A stretch of 64,000 bases of DNA, taken from NCBI RefSeq assembly GCF_963678635.1, contig NC_087063.1, positions 79,259,617 through 79,323,616 of the forward strand, in the 5' to 3' direction. Source of the stretch: Symsagittifera roscoffensis (Eukaryota > Xenacoelomorpha > Acoela > Convolutidae). Made by a program: the position numbers and the translations under genes. The notes below the pieces were generated by a model. The model had not been told where the DNA came from and searched no databases. It saw only the letters and a list, made by a program, of their open reading frames with translations. Below are positions 48,026-59,240 of this stretch, one piece after another (within the stretch, counting starts at the first letter, position 1; the number at the start of each line of letters is the position of its first letter).

Positions 48026-48661
48026 GTAAGTTGAAAACTGTCAATTTCTCTTCATCAACTCACCGATATTTCTTTCTCTTTTTTCTGTACTTCATGCATG
48101 CTGTGCTTTATGAAAGATTCTTCCGATGTTTGTGCGCTGAAGTCAGTGGCATCGCCATGACCACCACTTGCTTCACCACGTGGACTTGTCGCCTGCCTTC
48201 TCACGGCAGCAACTGACACAATGCTCTGCTCCTTGAGTTGTTTCAAAACTGCACTCTGTTTATTTGCAGGTTCTATATTAGCATTCAGCTGACTTTTCAC
48301 TCTCTTTGCCAGTTCCGAGAGGTCGCTCAAATCTTCCTGTGCAGACTGTAACTCATCTCTGCTGCAGCCAATTGATGGCGACTTACTCGATTTGCCCGCT
48401 ATCCAGCTAGCAAAGTCGTCTTGCTCCGTTGATGGACTACCACTTCCGTCCATTACTACAAAATCTTCAGTCTCGTCAACCGATCCAGGTGAACTATCTC
48501 GAGATGGCAACTTCATGGCTAGACCCTTCATGCCATTGTTTATTCTGCTTATTTGGTCTGATTCAAAGGGCGTCAAACCAGTGGAATCAAAAGCACTTGA
48601 AACACGTGATTGATAGATGGGATCGCTCACGCTAGCCGCTGGATGAGAATACCGCGAAGTA

Positions 48662-48716
<55 letters not shown>

Positions 48717-48777
48717 TGTAGTATATCGGCATTAGGAAATTTGCCCAAGGGTTTTCACCCCTCAGTTTTTGTAACAT
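48026..48777 (-). pseudogene. Exon-like unit, copy 2 (frame intact)
   Basis: A 240-codon open frame from an ATG inside the adjoining LTR edge (48,777) to 48,055. The Tyr run (residues about 19-38) is followed by an acceptor-like CAG (48,639-48,641) and a 575-base uninterrupted segment to a GTGAGT donor (48,058-48,063). This fits an internal exon beginning in phase 1 and ending in phase 0. Content: DSTGLTPFESDQISRINNG, ETEDFVVMDGSGSPSTEQDD, SAQEDLSDLSELAKRVKSQL. It is acidic, Ser-rich and probably largely disordered, with one helix. Possibly a captured host exon; identity unknown. Confidence 0.55.
48662..48720. repeat. (GTA)n microsatellite, copy 2
   Basis: About 19 GTA triplets, half the length of copy 1 in an otherwise nearly identical unit. 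Confidence 0.95.
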
Positions 48778-48963
48778 TCGCCCAGAAGTACATATCGACG
48801 GAGAAACAAGCTAGTTTCTAAAACGACTGGCCAGCGTCTAAACACAGCTCTGCATGCTTTTCACCGTCTCTGCCAAAGCCAGTTCTTTTGGTGGTTTTCC
48901 TAACATCGGGTTGACAAAACGTTACTGCTTTCCTGCTTCAACCACAACGCTCAAATTAACTTA
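48770..48963 (-). repeat. LTR (family 1) fragment, tandem copy 3 (shortened)
   Basis: Begins TGTAACATTCGCCCAG and ends after CTCAAATTAACTTAATGTA, where it joins the middle of the exon-like unit. About 190 bases, so shorter than copies 1 and 2. Confidence 0.7.
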
Positions 48964-49288
48964 ATGTACAGACTCTAGCTCATCTCTGCTGCAGCCAGTT
49001 GATGGCGACTTACACGATTTGCCCGTTATCCAGCTACCAAAGTCGTCTTGCTCCGTTGATGGACTCCCACTTCCGTCCAGTACTACAAAATCTTCAGTCT
49101 CGTCAACCTATCCAGGTGAACTATCTCGAGACGGCAACTTCATGGCTAGACCCTTCATGCCATTGTTTATTCTGCTTATTTGGTCTGATTCAACGGGCGT
49201 CAAACCAGTGGAATCAAAAGCACTTGAAACACGTGATTGATAGATGGGACCGCTCACGCTAGCCGCTGGATGAGAATACCGCGAAGTA

Positions 49289-49358
<70 letters not shown>

Positions 49359-49426
49359 TGTAGTAGTAGTAGTTGCAGTATATAGGCATTAGGAAATTTG
49401 CCCAAGGGTTTTCACCCCTCAGTTTT
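48964..49426 (-). pseudogene. Exon-like unit, copy 3 (3' part missing)
   Basis: Only the first half of the coding segment is present (Tyr run to KLPSRDSSPG and ...STEQDDFGSW). The segment downstream of SPSTGCSRDEL, with the splice donor, is replaced by LTR sequence. The longest (GTA)n-adjacent variant (GTAGTTGTAGTAGTAGTAGTTGC) is here. Confidence 0.65.
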
Positions 49427-50188
49427 TGTAACATTCGCCCGGAAGCACATATCGACGGAAAATAAAGCTAGGTTCTAAAACGACTGGTCAGCGTCTAAAC
49501 ACAGCTCTACATGCTTTTCACCGTCTCTGCCAAAGCCAGTTCTATTGGTGGTTTTCTCAACATCGGGTCCACAAATCTTTACTGCTTTCCGGCTTCGACC
49601 AGAACGGTCAATTTAACTTAATTATATGCAAAAATAGTGAGCTCATGGCTGAGTCTCAGTATCCCCAGACCACGAGGTCTTTCCTAAAAACAAGGCTACT
49701 ACGATTTATTTTTTTAGCATTGTTTTTGTTCAGCAGATAAAAATCATCATCTCCATCGAAGATGGACCAACCCTTTCTCTCACTCCTAGCTTTTCATTTT
49801 CTGGAAATTAATCTGGATGTTAATTAAATTCAAGTCAGGGCATGACCAGGAAGCTAAAAATTTAGGTGTTACAGTTTGAGTTCTCTGCCCGAGACCCCTC
49901 CGGATTCTGGAATCCTGGGAAATAGCACTCTTGTTTCTTTCCGGAAGGCTGGACACGCCGTCCCGACACCCTTACTTTTTCCCGGGTTCTACCTTGTAAC
50001 GATTGTAGCAGCACAATCGTTACAACTCGGAGTGGTTCCTGACAATCTCCAAGTACAATTTCAATCTGTTGTCGTTTTTTCGTCGTTTTTTCCACTCTGA
50101 CTATGGTTGTTGTGTTTTCGCCGTTTCAGTGTGAGCGAAACATAAAAAGGTTACGTGTCGTTCTCGTCCAAATCAAAATTTTAAAAAT
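49427..50188 (-). repeat. LTR (family 1), nearly full-length copy
   Basis: It runs from TGTAACATTCGCCCGGAAGC to about AAATTTTAAAAAT, matching the whole of the 806-bp LTR except the last 40 bases. It is more diverged than the LTR at 13,065, with the TATA box lost and the U3 dyad kept (49,994-50,025). Confidence 0.75.
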
Positions 50189-50345
50189 AAGCATGTCAGT
50201 TAAAACTACCCCTTCCCGATTTGTCCAATCGTTAAAATAACGTCGCTAATTCACTAAAACCGTCAATCTTCCCGGTTAGACGTTCTTTGTCTGATCGATA
50301 AAATTTCGATTGCGAAATTGTTTTTTCGTACATTCTGGTCGAATG
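50189..50345 (-). repeat. Fragment of the element family 3' region
   Basis: GTCAGTTAAAACTACCCC, CAATCGTTAAAATAACGTCG and CATTCTGGTCGAATGTCACA match the start of each unit in the 14-27 kb array. It stands next to the LTR exactly where another element of the same family and orientation would begin, so a third tandem element is implied, cut off at 50,345. Confidence 0.65.
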
Positions 50346-50731
50346 TCACATTTCATCTGGCAGAAAAAAACTTTTTTCAGGGTGTTGTAGATTCCACAAG
50401 TGAACAGTACTCGCCTTTGAAATTTTGTCGGATGAACGTTTTTTATAGCTTTTTGATGGTAATTTTGTCAATCACCCTATCTGTTTTTAAACTCCTCTGT
50501 ACTCTGTTCAGTATTTTGCGCGCTCGGATTCAAACGTTTTCGTCGCGTTTTCTTGAGCCGTGTCGGGACACGTAGAACTCGGTTTGTTGTCGTGTTGAAC
50601 CTCCACGACTGGATATTGCAAGTCTTTTGTCAGATACGTAGTTTCCTTGTAGCAGAGAAAAATAATACACGACATCAAGCGGTTAAATGTACATGGATAG
50701 CGGCAGGAACTCCGTACGGAGCAGTCTCACT
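50346..50731. other. Spacer with the left end of a segmental duplication
   Basis: 50,346-50,490 holds nothing recognisable. From about 50,491 (GTTCAGTATTTTGCGCGCTC) the sequence matches 53,322 onward. No supported gene. Confidence 0.5.
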
Positions 50732-51060
50732 TTATAGTCCAAGAAGTCGCTTTTTTCTGAACATTTTCTTTCTTTGTAAAATCAGTTTTGAGGGGTAGCA
50801 TATCTGTGAGACATATCCTATGTAAGAATTAAGTTTTGTTTCCATGGTTGCTTTTTTGGATGGGTTTCTTATCAAGAAGTACAGGCAACTCGATCCGTTG
50901 AGAGCTTGCCTGCTGCAGTTTTCGCTCCCTGATAGGTTGCAGGACATCGAGACCCCTAAGTCCTTTTGAACACTTACACTTTTATCTGACAATTGTTATC
51001 GGCTGCCACCGCCGTTTGCTTTATGCAAAGGACATTTGTTTTGCTCAAATTTGATTGCAT
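50732..51060 (-). pseudogene. LINE RT C-terminal fragment (copy 1)
   Basis: The minus strand reads LNLSKT-like sequence, then SVQKDLGVSMSCNLSGSENC, equivalent to the segment after the YADD box of CR1/Jockey-type RTs (K.LGV..s.dLs). The copy at 53,324-53,716 is longer and cleaner. Orientation is opposite to the PHD-finger LINE nearby. Fragmentary, not functional. Confidence 0.55.
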
Positions 51061-51481
51061 TTTATTTTCGCTGCTCCATGCATGATAATGTGAGTTTGCC
51101 ATAGTTAGCTTATTATTGGAATGAAAGCAAGTTCTAATGGTTAGCACGTGGAGAAATAAGGATTCGTTAAAATTGGTCGACTTAAAGTTTCAGCCAGACG
51201 TCGGTCTTTTGCTTATTGTGTTGTCTTCAGGGAGAACATGTTTTTGCTTTTTCTCACATAATCTTTCACGACAAGGCATGAATAAAAAATGAAACTTTGA
51301 AAGCACGAATGGAAAAAGAAGTCATTGGCATAGTTTCGCGCACCTTTCTCAATTTACCGGGCTCTTTTTCTAAAAGAAGCCCGATTATAACGACCAGCGC
51401 CCCGGTGCAGCACTTGCTGCTTTCACAAAATTTAAGTGAAGGTTCAATTCATATAGATATGCAGAGAGAATCAAAAATAGT

Positions 51482-51643
51482 TTATTTTGATGTCGAGGAC
51501 CGCATCGGATCCGCGACACTATCGTCAATCATCAGAGAAATCTCTTGCCTCTCCTCTCCAGGAGCTACGGAGAAGTAATACAGGTCTCCAAGAGTACCGG
51601 TAGCCTCGGTTGACACAAACATCAGCTCCAGAGACTGTTCAAA
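51482..51643 (-). pseudogene. Terminal-exon-like fragment with acceptor, stop and poly-A signal
   Basis: The minus strand has eight T and CAG (acceptor AG, 51,644-51,646), then 54 codons FEQSLELMFVSTEATGTLGD...DPMRSSTSK and a stop whose TAA overlaps AATAAA (51,481-51,486). This is what the last exon of a spliced gene, or a processed fragment with one, would look like. The duplicate at about 55,280-55,345 has lost the acceptor (CTG instead of CAG) and about 50 bases. I do not recognise the protein. Confidence 0.5.
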
Positions 51644-51859
51644 CTGAAAAAAAATGACGAACATAAATTTTACTGTTAAAACTGGAGATAAAACAAACCG
51701 TACCCAGCTGTCAATTATAACACATGTGTGAGGGGTGCAACTCATAAATTATACTTAGAGAGAGAATATTGAAATCAGCAGATTTTTAAAAATGATACCG
51801 ATTGGATTTTTAAAAACAAAACACACAAAATTTACGAAAAAAAATTAAGTAGAATTTCA

Positions 51860-52772
51860 TATGCCAGTCGGTCATATTTGGAAATTGCACATCACCCCAA
51901 GGAGCGCCATAAAAACACTATGTAACAGTCGCCTACTTAATTCACATATGAGGTTAGAGAAATATAGGCCCTATTACCATTGGCTCAAGAGTCAGGGACA
52001 GTATCTCTTATGTTTTTCTACCTCAAGCTGTCGGAGCCAGTTCGGTTCACTTGCGACATGAGGTTAAAACCCGCGTTACAGCTTAAAGGCCACAACCAAA
52101 TACCCCCACCCCCACTTTAGAAACTAAGAACGCCTCAAAATACCTAAAATACACGAATGCTGTTAAAAACAGGGTCGGAACCTTATGTATAGTTACTTTT
52201 TATTAGACAGTGGATCATTGATCCATTTCAGATGGATCAATCTAAAAACTCTCCCTAACTCATCATAACAATATAAAACTTGTTACTCACATACCAAAAC
52301 GACCTCTAGAATCGAATAAAAATTATAAAGCAACTCTAGAATTGATGGGTAATTAAGTTTAAATCGAGAAGTTTGAAATGAAAAAGTTTTAGCTCAAGAA
52401 ATAAGTTTTGGGTTGGACCATTGGGAGACTTCGGTTGTCCACCTTTCCACCGAAGGTTCACTCTGGTCCACTCATATTTACTCTCCCTTTACTCGTGATT
52501 ACTCTCTGTCTCCTGACAAGAATAAGACAGCTCTACTCTTGTTCGAATTATGTATTGGAAATAGCGAATAGCAATTTCCGCTGCTATTTTTGACTACTTT
52601 CCCGCAATTGTCATTCGAACCTTGTGATCTTTTTTTTCTGAGATTTTCAATTTTCGCGAGAAACTTGAGCATCACATGCTCATTTCGAAATTTTGAAAAA
52701 TTGCATTTAACCCCAAAATTAAGTCTAAACGTTTTCTCAAGGTCAAACTTCCGAATATGACCGGCTGGCACA
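51860..52772. repeat. Solo-like LTR (family 2) flanked by an inverted copy of its own end
   Basis: An 852-bp LTR (51,921-52,772; TGTAACAG...GGCACA) homologous to 4995-5877, preceded by a primer-site-like CCCCAAGGAGCGCCA (51,895-51,909). The first 25 bases (51,860-51,884) are an inverted copy of the LTR terminus (TATGCCAGTCGGTCATATTT against AATATGACCGGCTGGCACA). TCA flanks both sides and occurs once in the unoccupied duplicate near 55,587, consistent with a short target-site duplication. Confidence 0.65.
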
Positions 52773-53322
52773 TCAATTTGAAAACAATGATCAGATTATA
52801 ACCTGATCATTAGATAGTGTATTTGATGCCATGTGATTATTTTATATGTCTTTCCTATCTAGGTTTTTTCTTTTAAGCTATCTTTTAAACTATCTAGCCT
52901 AATGGTTGTTATGAACTTCCTAAAAAGTTTCATATCTCGCAATGTCAAAACGAAATCGAGGAGATGCTCACTCTGTCTCGGATGTTCTTGGTGATTTGTG
53001 CGGGAAGTGCAACAAGAGTGGCGGTAGTCAATGGAATCAGTGTGACCTATGCGACCTGTGGTATCACTACAACTGCTCAGGAATCTCAATCGATCTTCTA
53101 CCACAACTAGTAAATTTTAAGTTGCTTCTGTTCAATTGCAATATTCGTTTACAAAAGAAGTGAATTGTTCTTTCATCGTCTACCATTCAAAAAGTGATAA
53201 AAGATGCTCTCTTTGAGCTTTCTGCGACCATTGTAAAAGTGTCAAAGAACGTATTGCCGATTCTGTACCTGTTTCTGGTCGGAAATAAGCAGCTCTTACT
53301 ACCACGCCGCCTGTTGTACCTG
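52773..53322 (+). pseudogene. 5' fragment of the PHD-finger LINE (copy 1)
   Basis: 52,942-53,163 encodes the same PHD-finger peptide as 55,722-55,943 without change. The similarity continues to TGTTGTACCTGTT (53,322) with extra indels in the following segment, then breaks into an opposite-strand RT fragment. It is the left copy of a 2780-bp-spaced duplication. Confidence 0.75.
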
Positions 53323-53323
53323 T

Positions 53324-53716
53324 TCAGTAGTTTGGGCGCTCGGATTCACAATTTTTCGTCGCATTTTCTTTAGCGGGGTCTTGACACGTAGAACTCGGCT
53401 TGTTGTCGTGTTGAACTTCCACGACTGGATATTGCAAGTATATTATCAGATACGTAGTTTCCTTGTAGCAGAGAAATGCAATACACTTGCTTTTTTGGGT
53501 GTATCTCATCAAGAAGTACAGATATCTCGATCCCTTGAGAGCTCTTCTGCTGCAGTTTTTGCTCCCTGATAGGTTGCAGGACATCAAGACCCCCAGGTAC
53601 TTTTGAACACTTACACATTTTATCTGACAATTGTTATTGTCGGCCACCGTCGTTTGCTTTATGCAAAGGACATTTGTTTTGCTCAAATTTAATTGCATTT
53701 TTTTTCGCTGCTCCAA
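53324..53716 (-). pseudogene. LINE RT C-terminal fragment (copy 2)
   Basis: 130 codons: MQLNLSKTNVLCIKQTTVAD, then SVQKYLGVLMSCNLSGSKNC and LKGSRYLYFLMRY. This is the palm-to-thumb transition after YADD in CR1/L2/Jockey-type RTs. No N-terminal RT is attached. It lies head-on to the PHD-finger LINE fragment ending at 53,322. Confidence 0.65.
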
Positions 53717-55600
53717 GTTTCGATGTTTGAGAATATTTGCTGTGCGTTATAGAGTGAATTTGTAACAAATTTTAAAACCGTCCATAAATCATTAAGCTTT
53801 TCTTTTTTTGGAATCTGGCAGATCGTTCACGTACACGAAAAAAAGAAGATATATTGCAACACGTCATGTTTTTGAACTTTATTTTTTGTTCTCATTCAAA
53901 GTTTCGATTTCGGGACTATAACTGTTTTGTTAAATAACTGCCGCGGTATTTAATGTGCTTCGTTATTCCCAGTCTCTCTGCGTCTCAGCAGCTTGATATT
54001 CGTGTTAGCTGGTTATATAACCGCCAACTACATTCCTGCCCTCGTACTATCATTTCCACATTGCCTTGGATAATGCCCTACGGTTGAGTCCTCTTTTATG
54101 TGCTCATCTAATCTAGATGGCAAGAAATGGAAGCATTTAACACAGAAATGGAGTAACATATACTTCATGCTTGAAGTGTATTTGACATTTTTTGTCGAAA
54201 AAGACAAAGAAAAATCAAAAAAAAATTTTCCCAAGAAGACTTCCAAAAACATTTTCAAATTCTGATTTTATTGCAGAAAAAAAGAGTTGGTGGTAAGTTA
54301 TATTCTGGAAATTCAAAAAAAAACTGAAAACCGGTTTGGCTTGGGACTGAGAAAAATTAAAACGTGGCAATCACGATATAGAAGAATTTTTATCTTAATT
54401 CTGGTTATGCAGAATACTTCCGGGAGCGGTAGTTTGACGCATCTTTTCGTCCATGTATACCACACTTGGGCCTCTTTTCTGGTCTTTTTTGTCCAAACAG
54501 AGATAAGGGTCAGTGTATTAGGGTTTTAGAGGCGTTTAATGAAGTGATTGACCTGATGTGGTATGTTGACGCTCTTCGGGCATTCGTTGGATATATCTGG
54601 GTCAAGTCTGCTAAGGCGGGAATTGAGAACTTTTGAATAGCAGGAGGGTAATAGAATGAAGCTAGACCGTGCTTTTCGTTGAAAGAAAATTTATTTGTGG
54701 AGATTACGTAAGGGTATTCAGCGAGTATTTTAGTTTGGCGACAGTTTCCATGTATTGGATTTAAGTTTTATTACTTCTCGTTGGCATCGACATGTCAATT
54801 AAACGTTCCAAACTGTGACTTTCAAAAAGGGTTTCATGTTTCTGAGATTTCCGTGATTCCAGTTTTTTTTTCATCTGGATTGTATGATAAGGTACGTTTG
54901 CCATAGTTAGCTTAGTATTGAGATGAAAGCAAGTTCATATGGTTTGCTCGTGGAGAAATAAGGATTGGTTAAAATTGGTCGACTTAAATTATCAGCCAGA
55001 AGTCGGCCTTTTGCTTAGTTTGTTGTCTTTAGGAAGAATATGTTTTTGCTTTTTCTCACATAATGTTTCACGACAAGGCATGAATAAAAAATGAAAAATT
55101 AGAAAGCACGAATGAAAAAAAAAATCCTTTGCATAGTTTCGCGCTCTTTTCACAATTTACCGGGCTCTTTTTTAAAAAAAAGCCCCATTGTAACTACTAG
55201 CGCCCCGGTGAAGCACTTGCTGCATTAAAAAATTTTAATTTAAACTTAAATTCATATAGATATGCAAAGAGAAACATAAATAGTTTATTTTGGTATCAGA
55301 GAAATCTCTGGCTTCTTCTCTCCAGGACCTACGAAGAGACTGTTCAAACAGAAAAAAAATAACGAACACAAATTTTACTGTTAGAACTGCAGATGAAACA
55401 AACCGTACACAGCTGTCAATTATAACACATGTATGCCAGGTTACAACTCATAAATTATACTTTACGTCCCTAAGAATTCTTTTTAAGAGAGAATAAGGAA
55501 AACAGCAGATTTTTAAAAATGATATCCGACTTGAATTTTGAAAACAAAACACCCATAATTTACGAAAAAAATGATTAGGTAGAATTTCAATTCGAATAAC
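53717..55600. other. Spacer between LINE copies
   Basis: 53,717-54,880 has no recognised feature: AT-rich, only short unsupported frames. 54,880-55,600 is homologous to 51,090-51,860 (GCCATAGTTAGCTTA, GGTCGACTTAAA, ACCGGGCTCTTTTT blocks) and holds the decayed twin of the terminal-exon-like fragment. Confidence 0.5.
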
Positions 55601-55721
55601 AGTGCTCAGATTAAAACCTGCAACGTATTTGATGCCATGTGATGCCAAGATTTTAAGCTATCTTTTAAACTATCTAGCCTAATGGTTGTTATGAACTTCC
55701 TAAAAAGTTTCATATCTCGCA

Positions 55722-56558
55722 ATGTCAAAACGAAATCGAGGAGATGCTCACTCTGTCTCGGATGTTCTTGGTGATTTGTGCGGGAAGTGCAACAAGAGTG
55801 GCGGTAGTCAATGGAATCAGTGTGACCTATGCGACCTGTGGTATCACTACAACTGCTCAGGAATCTCAATCGATCTTCTACCACAACTAGTAAATTTTAA
55901 GTTGCTTCTGTTCAATTGCAATATTCGTTTACAAAAGAAGTGAATTGTTCTTTCATCGTCTACCATTCAAAAAGTGATAAAAGATGCTCTCTTTGAGCTT
56001 CCTGCAACTATTGTAAAGTTGTCAAAAAATATTGCCGATTCTGTACCTCTTTCTGATCCGAGTAGTGCAGCTGTCACTGCCACGCCTGTTGTACCTGTTA
56101 TACATGTATCTGCTCAAGTTGATAGTCATTGTACTCAAGAGTTGAAGTTTGATGGTATCACTGAAAGCAAAGGCGATTTCAACGCACAAACAGAGTCTGA
56201 TTTTTTCGATTTGAAGTCTATTTTGTCACATCTTGGCAAAGAAAACCACGTACGAGTGAAGTCATTCAGACGTCTTGGTAAGAAAAACCCTGATGCGTCC
56301 CGACCCAGAACTTTTCTTATTGAGTTCTACTCGCAGTTCGATTGCAAAAAATTTCGATACAAGGGTTACACGCTGAAAATTTATTGTTCTCCTCCTTATA
56401 TTTCGAAATCGCTGTTTCCCGCAGTGCAGATCACAATGCGTAAACTCCTCAAACTGAGATCTGATGTATCAACAAGAGAAAACATTGCGAAAAAAGAATT
56501 GAAAATAAGTAATCTCAAGTTACTTCATAATGGTGTGGAATTTATTGCTCCTGAATGA
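55722..56558 (+). pseudogene. LINE ORF1: PHD finger plus C-terminal domain
   Basis: One frame with a single TGA (55,941-55,943). Residues 17-50 form a PHD-type finger (LCGKCNKS, WNQCDLCDLWYHYNCSGI; Cys4-His-Cys pattern ending early). After a Val/Thr-rich linker the C-terminal part (55,974-56,558, 194 codons) reads KSFRRLGKKNPDASRPRTFL, then LKISNLKLLHNGVEF. This is the pattern of the RRM-like/C-terminal domain of LINE ORF1 proteins. The first ATG (MSKRNRGDAHSVSD) is taken as the start. Presumed role: RNA binding in the ribonucleoprotein particle. Confidence 0.75.
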
Positions 56559-56567
56559 CTGTCAGAG

Positions 56568-57060
56568 TTAAAGTTGTGCCTTTTTAGAATCAAGCCTTCT
56601 AATTTTCTTTCTTCCAACTCTGTCGACATACACTTTATTACTTATTACTGAGACATGGCTCTCGAATATTATTACTTGCCACGAAGTTTTCCCCTTTAAT
56701 GATTTCATTGTAGTTTCTCGCTGTAACAGGTGAAACGGTGTCCACGGCGGTGTTCTTATTGCATGCCGTAAAGGTTTTTCTTTCACTTTTTACATTTTTT
56801 GTGACTTCAGTTGTTTAATTGTCATCAAAGTCAGTTACAGGTTTTTTTGGTTTTATGGTTGTTTATAAACTCCATCTCAGTTTTTACTATCGCGTTGAGT
56901 TATCTACACTTATAAACGCTGTTCAAAACCATCGTGAGGAGATGATCAAACACATCGGACGCTGCCCGTCTGACCAAACTGTGTTTGCTAATCTAGGAGA
57001 CTTCAATTTAGCTGACTCATGTTGGAGCTCATACACGCAACTTCTGAATATTTGATGAAC
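56568..57060 (+). pseudogene. LINE ORF2: endonuclease remnant
   Basis: ITETWLSNIITCHEVFP (near 56,645; the catalytic Glu block TETWL), GGVLIACRKGFSF (near 56,745) and LGDFNLADSCW (near 56,993; the GDFN block of apurinic-type endonucleases) appear in order in shifting frames. The final Asp/His block is not found. Confidence 0.65.
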
Positions 57061-57850
57061 CTTTTGAGCGCGTTTGATGATCTCAATCTGTTTCAATTAG
57101 TGAATTTTCTGATCTTTTTTCTGATAGTACTGTAGATCTTTTCTGATTGAATGGACCACAGAGATTTGTTGTCTATCGTTCAGAGAAACCTACTCAGATC
57201 ATGATCCAATTTTTGCTCATTTGCATCTCTCTCGTGATGATTGTTTTACACCTGAGACTCAATGTATTCAAAGAAGCGTTTCAACACTGAACGTTTTTGT
57301 CGTTTGTTAGAGCCTCTTTACATCATGTTGTATTCAAACTCTCAAAGTGATTTCCTCTCCACTTTTGATGTTTCCATTCAGGCCGCACTTGATGATTCAT
57401 GGCCTAAAATAGTAAAAGAAGACTTGATTTTCCTTATTTTTACTCTTTCCATTCTATTCCTTTAGCCAACAAACTCAGAACTGTGACGGAAATATGTTTT
57501 CGGATGAAAAAATGCTTTTTCAGAATTTTTCTCCGTCCACTGCTTCTAGTGTTTCAAATCCTTGAAACAGTTTAAGAAGTCCTCAATCTTTTCCAACAAC
57601 TTTCATTGGGGGCAGAAAGCAAGCTATCTGTGACGATTCTATCAGTGAAATTTTCAACGAAGGTATTGCATCTTTTTTCCGAAAGCCTGTGTCTGAAAAT
57701 ACTGTACCGACTGTTTCTCCTGTTTCTTATAAACAACTATCGGAAGTCGATGTGTCTCCATCGGTTGTCAGTGCATGTTTACAGTATGGTAAAAACACCT
57801 GTTCTGTTTAGTTTAATCCTCTTTTTGTTTATAAATGTTGTGAGTCCCCT

Positions 57851-57984
57851 CTTGTTAGTTTTCTTTTTTCACAATATTTTCAACGATTGAGTCTGGCCTG
57901 TTGTGAGACTTTCCCTTCTTGTTAGTTTTCTTTTTTCACATTATTTTCAACACTTGCGTCTGGCCTGCTGCCTGGAATTGTGCT
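57851..57984. repeat. 67-bp tandem duplication inside the LINE
   Basis: CTTGTTAGTTTTCTTTTTTC recurs at 57,851 and 57,918, followed by TTTTCAAC...TCTGGCCTG in both. It duplicates the segment just before the RT block WNCAFVTPI. Confidence 0.8.
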
Positions 57985-59240
57985 TTTGTTACTCCAATTC
58001 TGAAGTCTGGGTCTCATAATGATATTAAGAACTACAGACCTGTCAGTATCTTACACCCCCTTGGTTTATGTTTGGAGAAAGTTCTATTCAATCATATAAA
58101 TCCAAAGATTCGAAAACATTTGTCAAGCTCTCAGCATTGTTTCAAAATAGAACGATCAACTGTTTTACAGTTTTTATCAATTCTTGATAAAATGTAACAC
58201 ACTAGTGATTTCAAGGTTCCTTCTGCTGCTGTTTATTTTGATTTTAATCATGCTTTCCATTATGCTCGTCATGATGTCAATCTAAACAAGCTATCAATGT
58301 ATGGTTTCGATCATGTTTTCTTGTTACTTTTTTTGTCGTATCTCTATAACCAATCAGAGTGTGTTCGTATAAACGCGCATGTTTCGAATCCACGTCCTGT
58401 TACTAGTGGCGTTCCTCGAGGCAACATCTTCGGGTCGCTTCTTTTTCTTCTTTTCATCAATGATCCGCCAGAGTGTATAGAATTTTCCAGTTGTTATTTG
58501 TTCGCTGACGATCCAAAGTTGTTTTTTGCTGATTTTACTTCTCTACAGCATGATATTGATTCTTTTACAAACTGGTGTACTGCAAATGATTTATCGGTCA
58601 ATCACGATAAGTGCAGTCTCATTGTTTTCAAAGAAAAGTTTCCTCGTCATGTGATGGTAAACAACCAGGACATAACTGCCTCAAATGTAGTAAAAAATCT
58701 GGGTTTTTCTTGTCTCTGACGACTTGAACTGGATGACACAAATCAATAAAAAACTGTTATCATGTAACAAGTCACTTCGTTTTATCAAACGCAGTTTTCC
58801 TTTCAGTGCCTCTCAACCCACCAAGCTAATGTTTGCTAACATGTATATGAAGAATGTCATTCTTTATGCAGCCCATGTTTGGTTTCGTTCATTATGTTTT
58901 ATCCGAAAACTTGTAAAACAACAATCAAAAGTGTCTGCAACGGGTTATTGGTTCAAAGCCCTACAAAGACCAGATATTTCTCTCAAAAACTTTGCCTATC
59001 TGTTACCATCTAATTTTCAACGATATTTTACTGTTCTACTAAATGTAACATAGTCTCACATAGAGGTCCCGTTTTCTGCGTATTTCCTTTATAAAGTGAC
59101 CACCAGCCGGAACTCCACCACCCACAATTCAAACAGCAAAGAAGTGGCAGACCCAGAAGTTCTCTTTTTCGTCGCGTTGAGAAATCCGTCAACGAGTTGA
59201 TCCGTCTTGGTGTAGACATCTTCGTACCCCTCGAGTCTTT
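57950..59240 (+). pseudogene. LINE ORF2: reverse transcriptase and C-terminus
   Basis: Blocks in order: AWNCAFVTPILKSGSHNDIK and NYRPVSIL (57,965-58,055); AAVYFDFNHAFHYARHDVN (about 58,230, the motif A Asp region); TSGVPRGNIFGSLLFLLFIN (58,400-58,460, motif B with GSLLFLLFIND); CYLFADDPKLF (about 58,495, YxDD-type box as FADD); LSVNHDKCSLIVF; then the thumb (58,724-59,053, LSCNKSLRFIKRSF, YAAHVWF) and a C-terminal RRVEKSVNELIRLGVDIFV ending near 59,240. Five or more stops or shifts. Confidence 0.8.

Larger units (their letters stand above)
55600..59240 (+). mobile_element. Non-LTR retrotransposon with PHD-finger ORF1 (CR1/L2/Jockey-like), decayed
   Basis: In order: ORF1 with PHD finger and nucleic-acid-binding-like domain (55,722-56,558), apurinic-type endonuclease remnants (about 56,570-57,060), RT (about 57,950-58,720), thumb and C-terminus (58,724-59,240). 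The 3' end runs into a pyrimidine-rich simple repeat without a poly-A tail. The domain order is that of the CR1/L2/Jockey group. Many stops and frameshifts; no longer mobile. Confidence 0.78.

Noticed and set aside
51860-52772. MITE or other DNA transposon with true TIRs
   Set aside because: The body is the same LTR as at 4995-5877 next to a primer site; only one end carries the inverted copy. Kept as an oddity, not called a DNA element.
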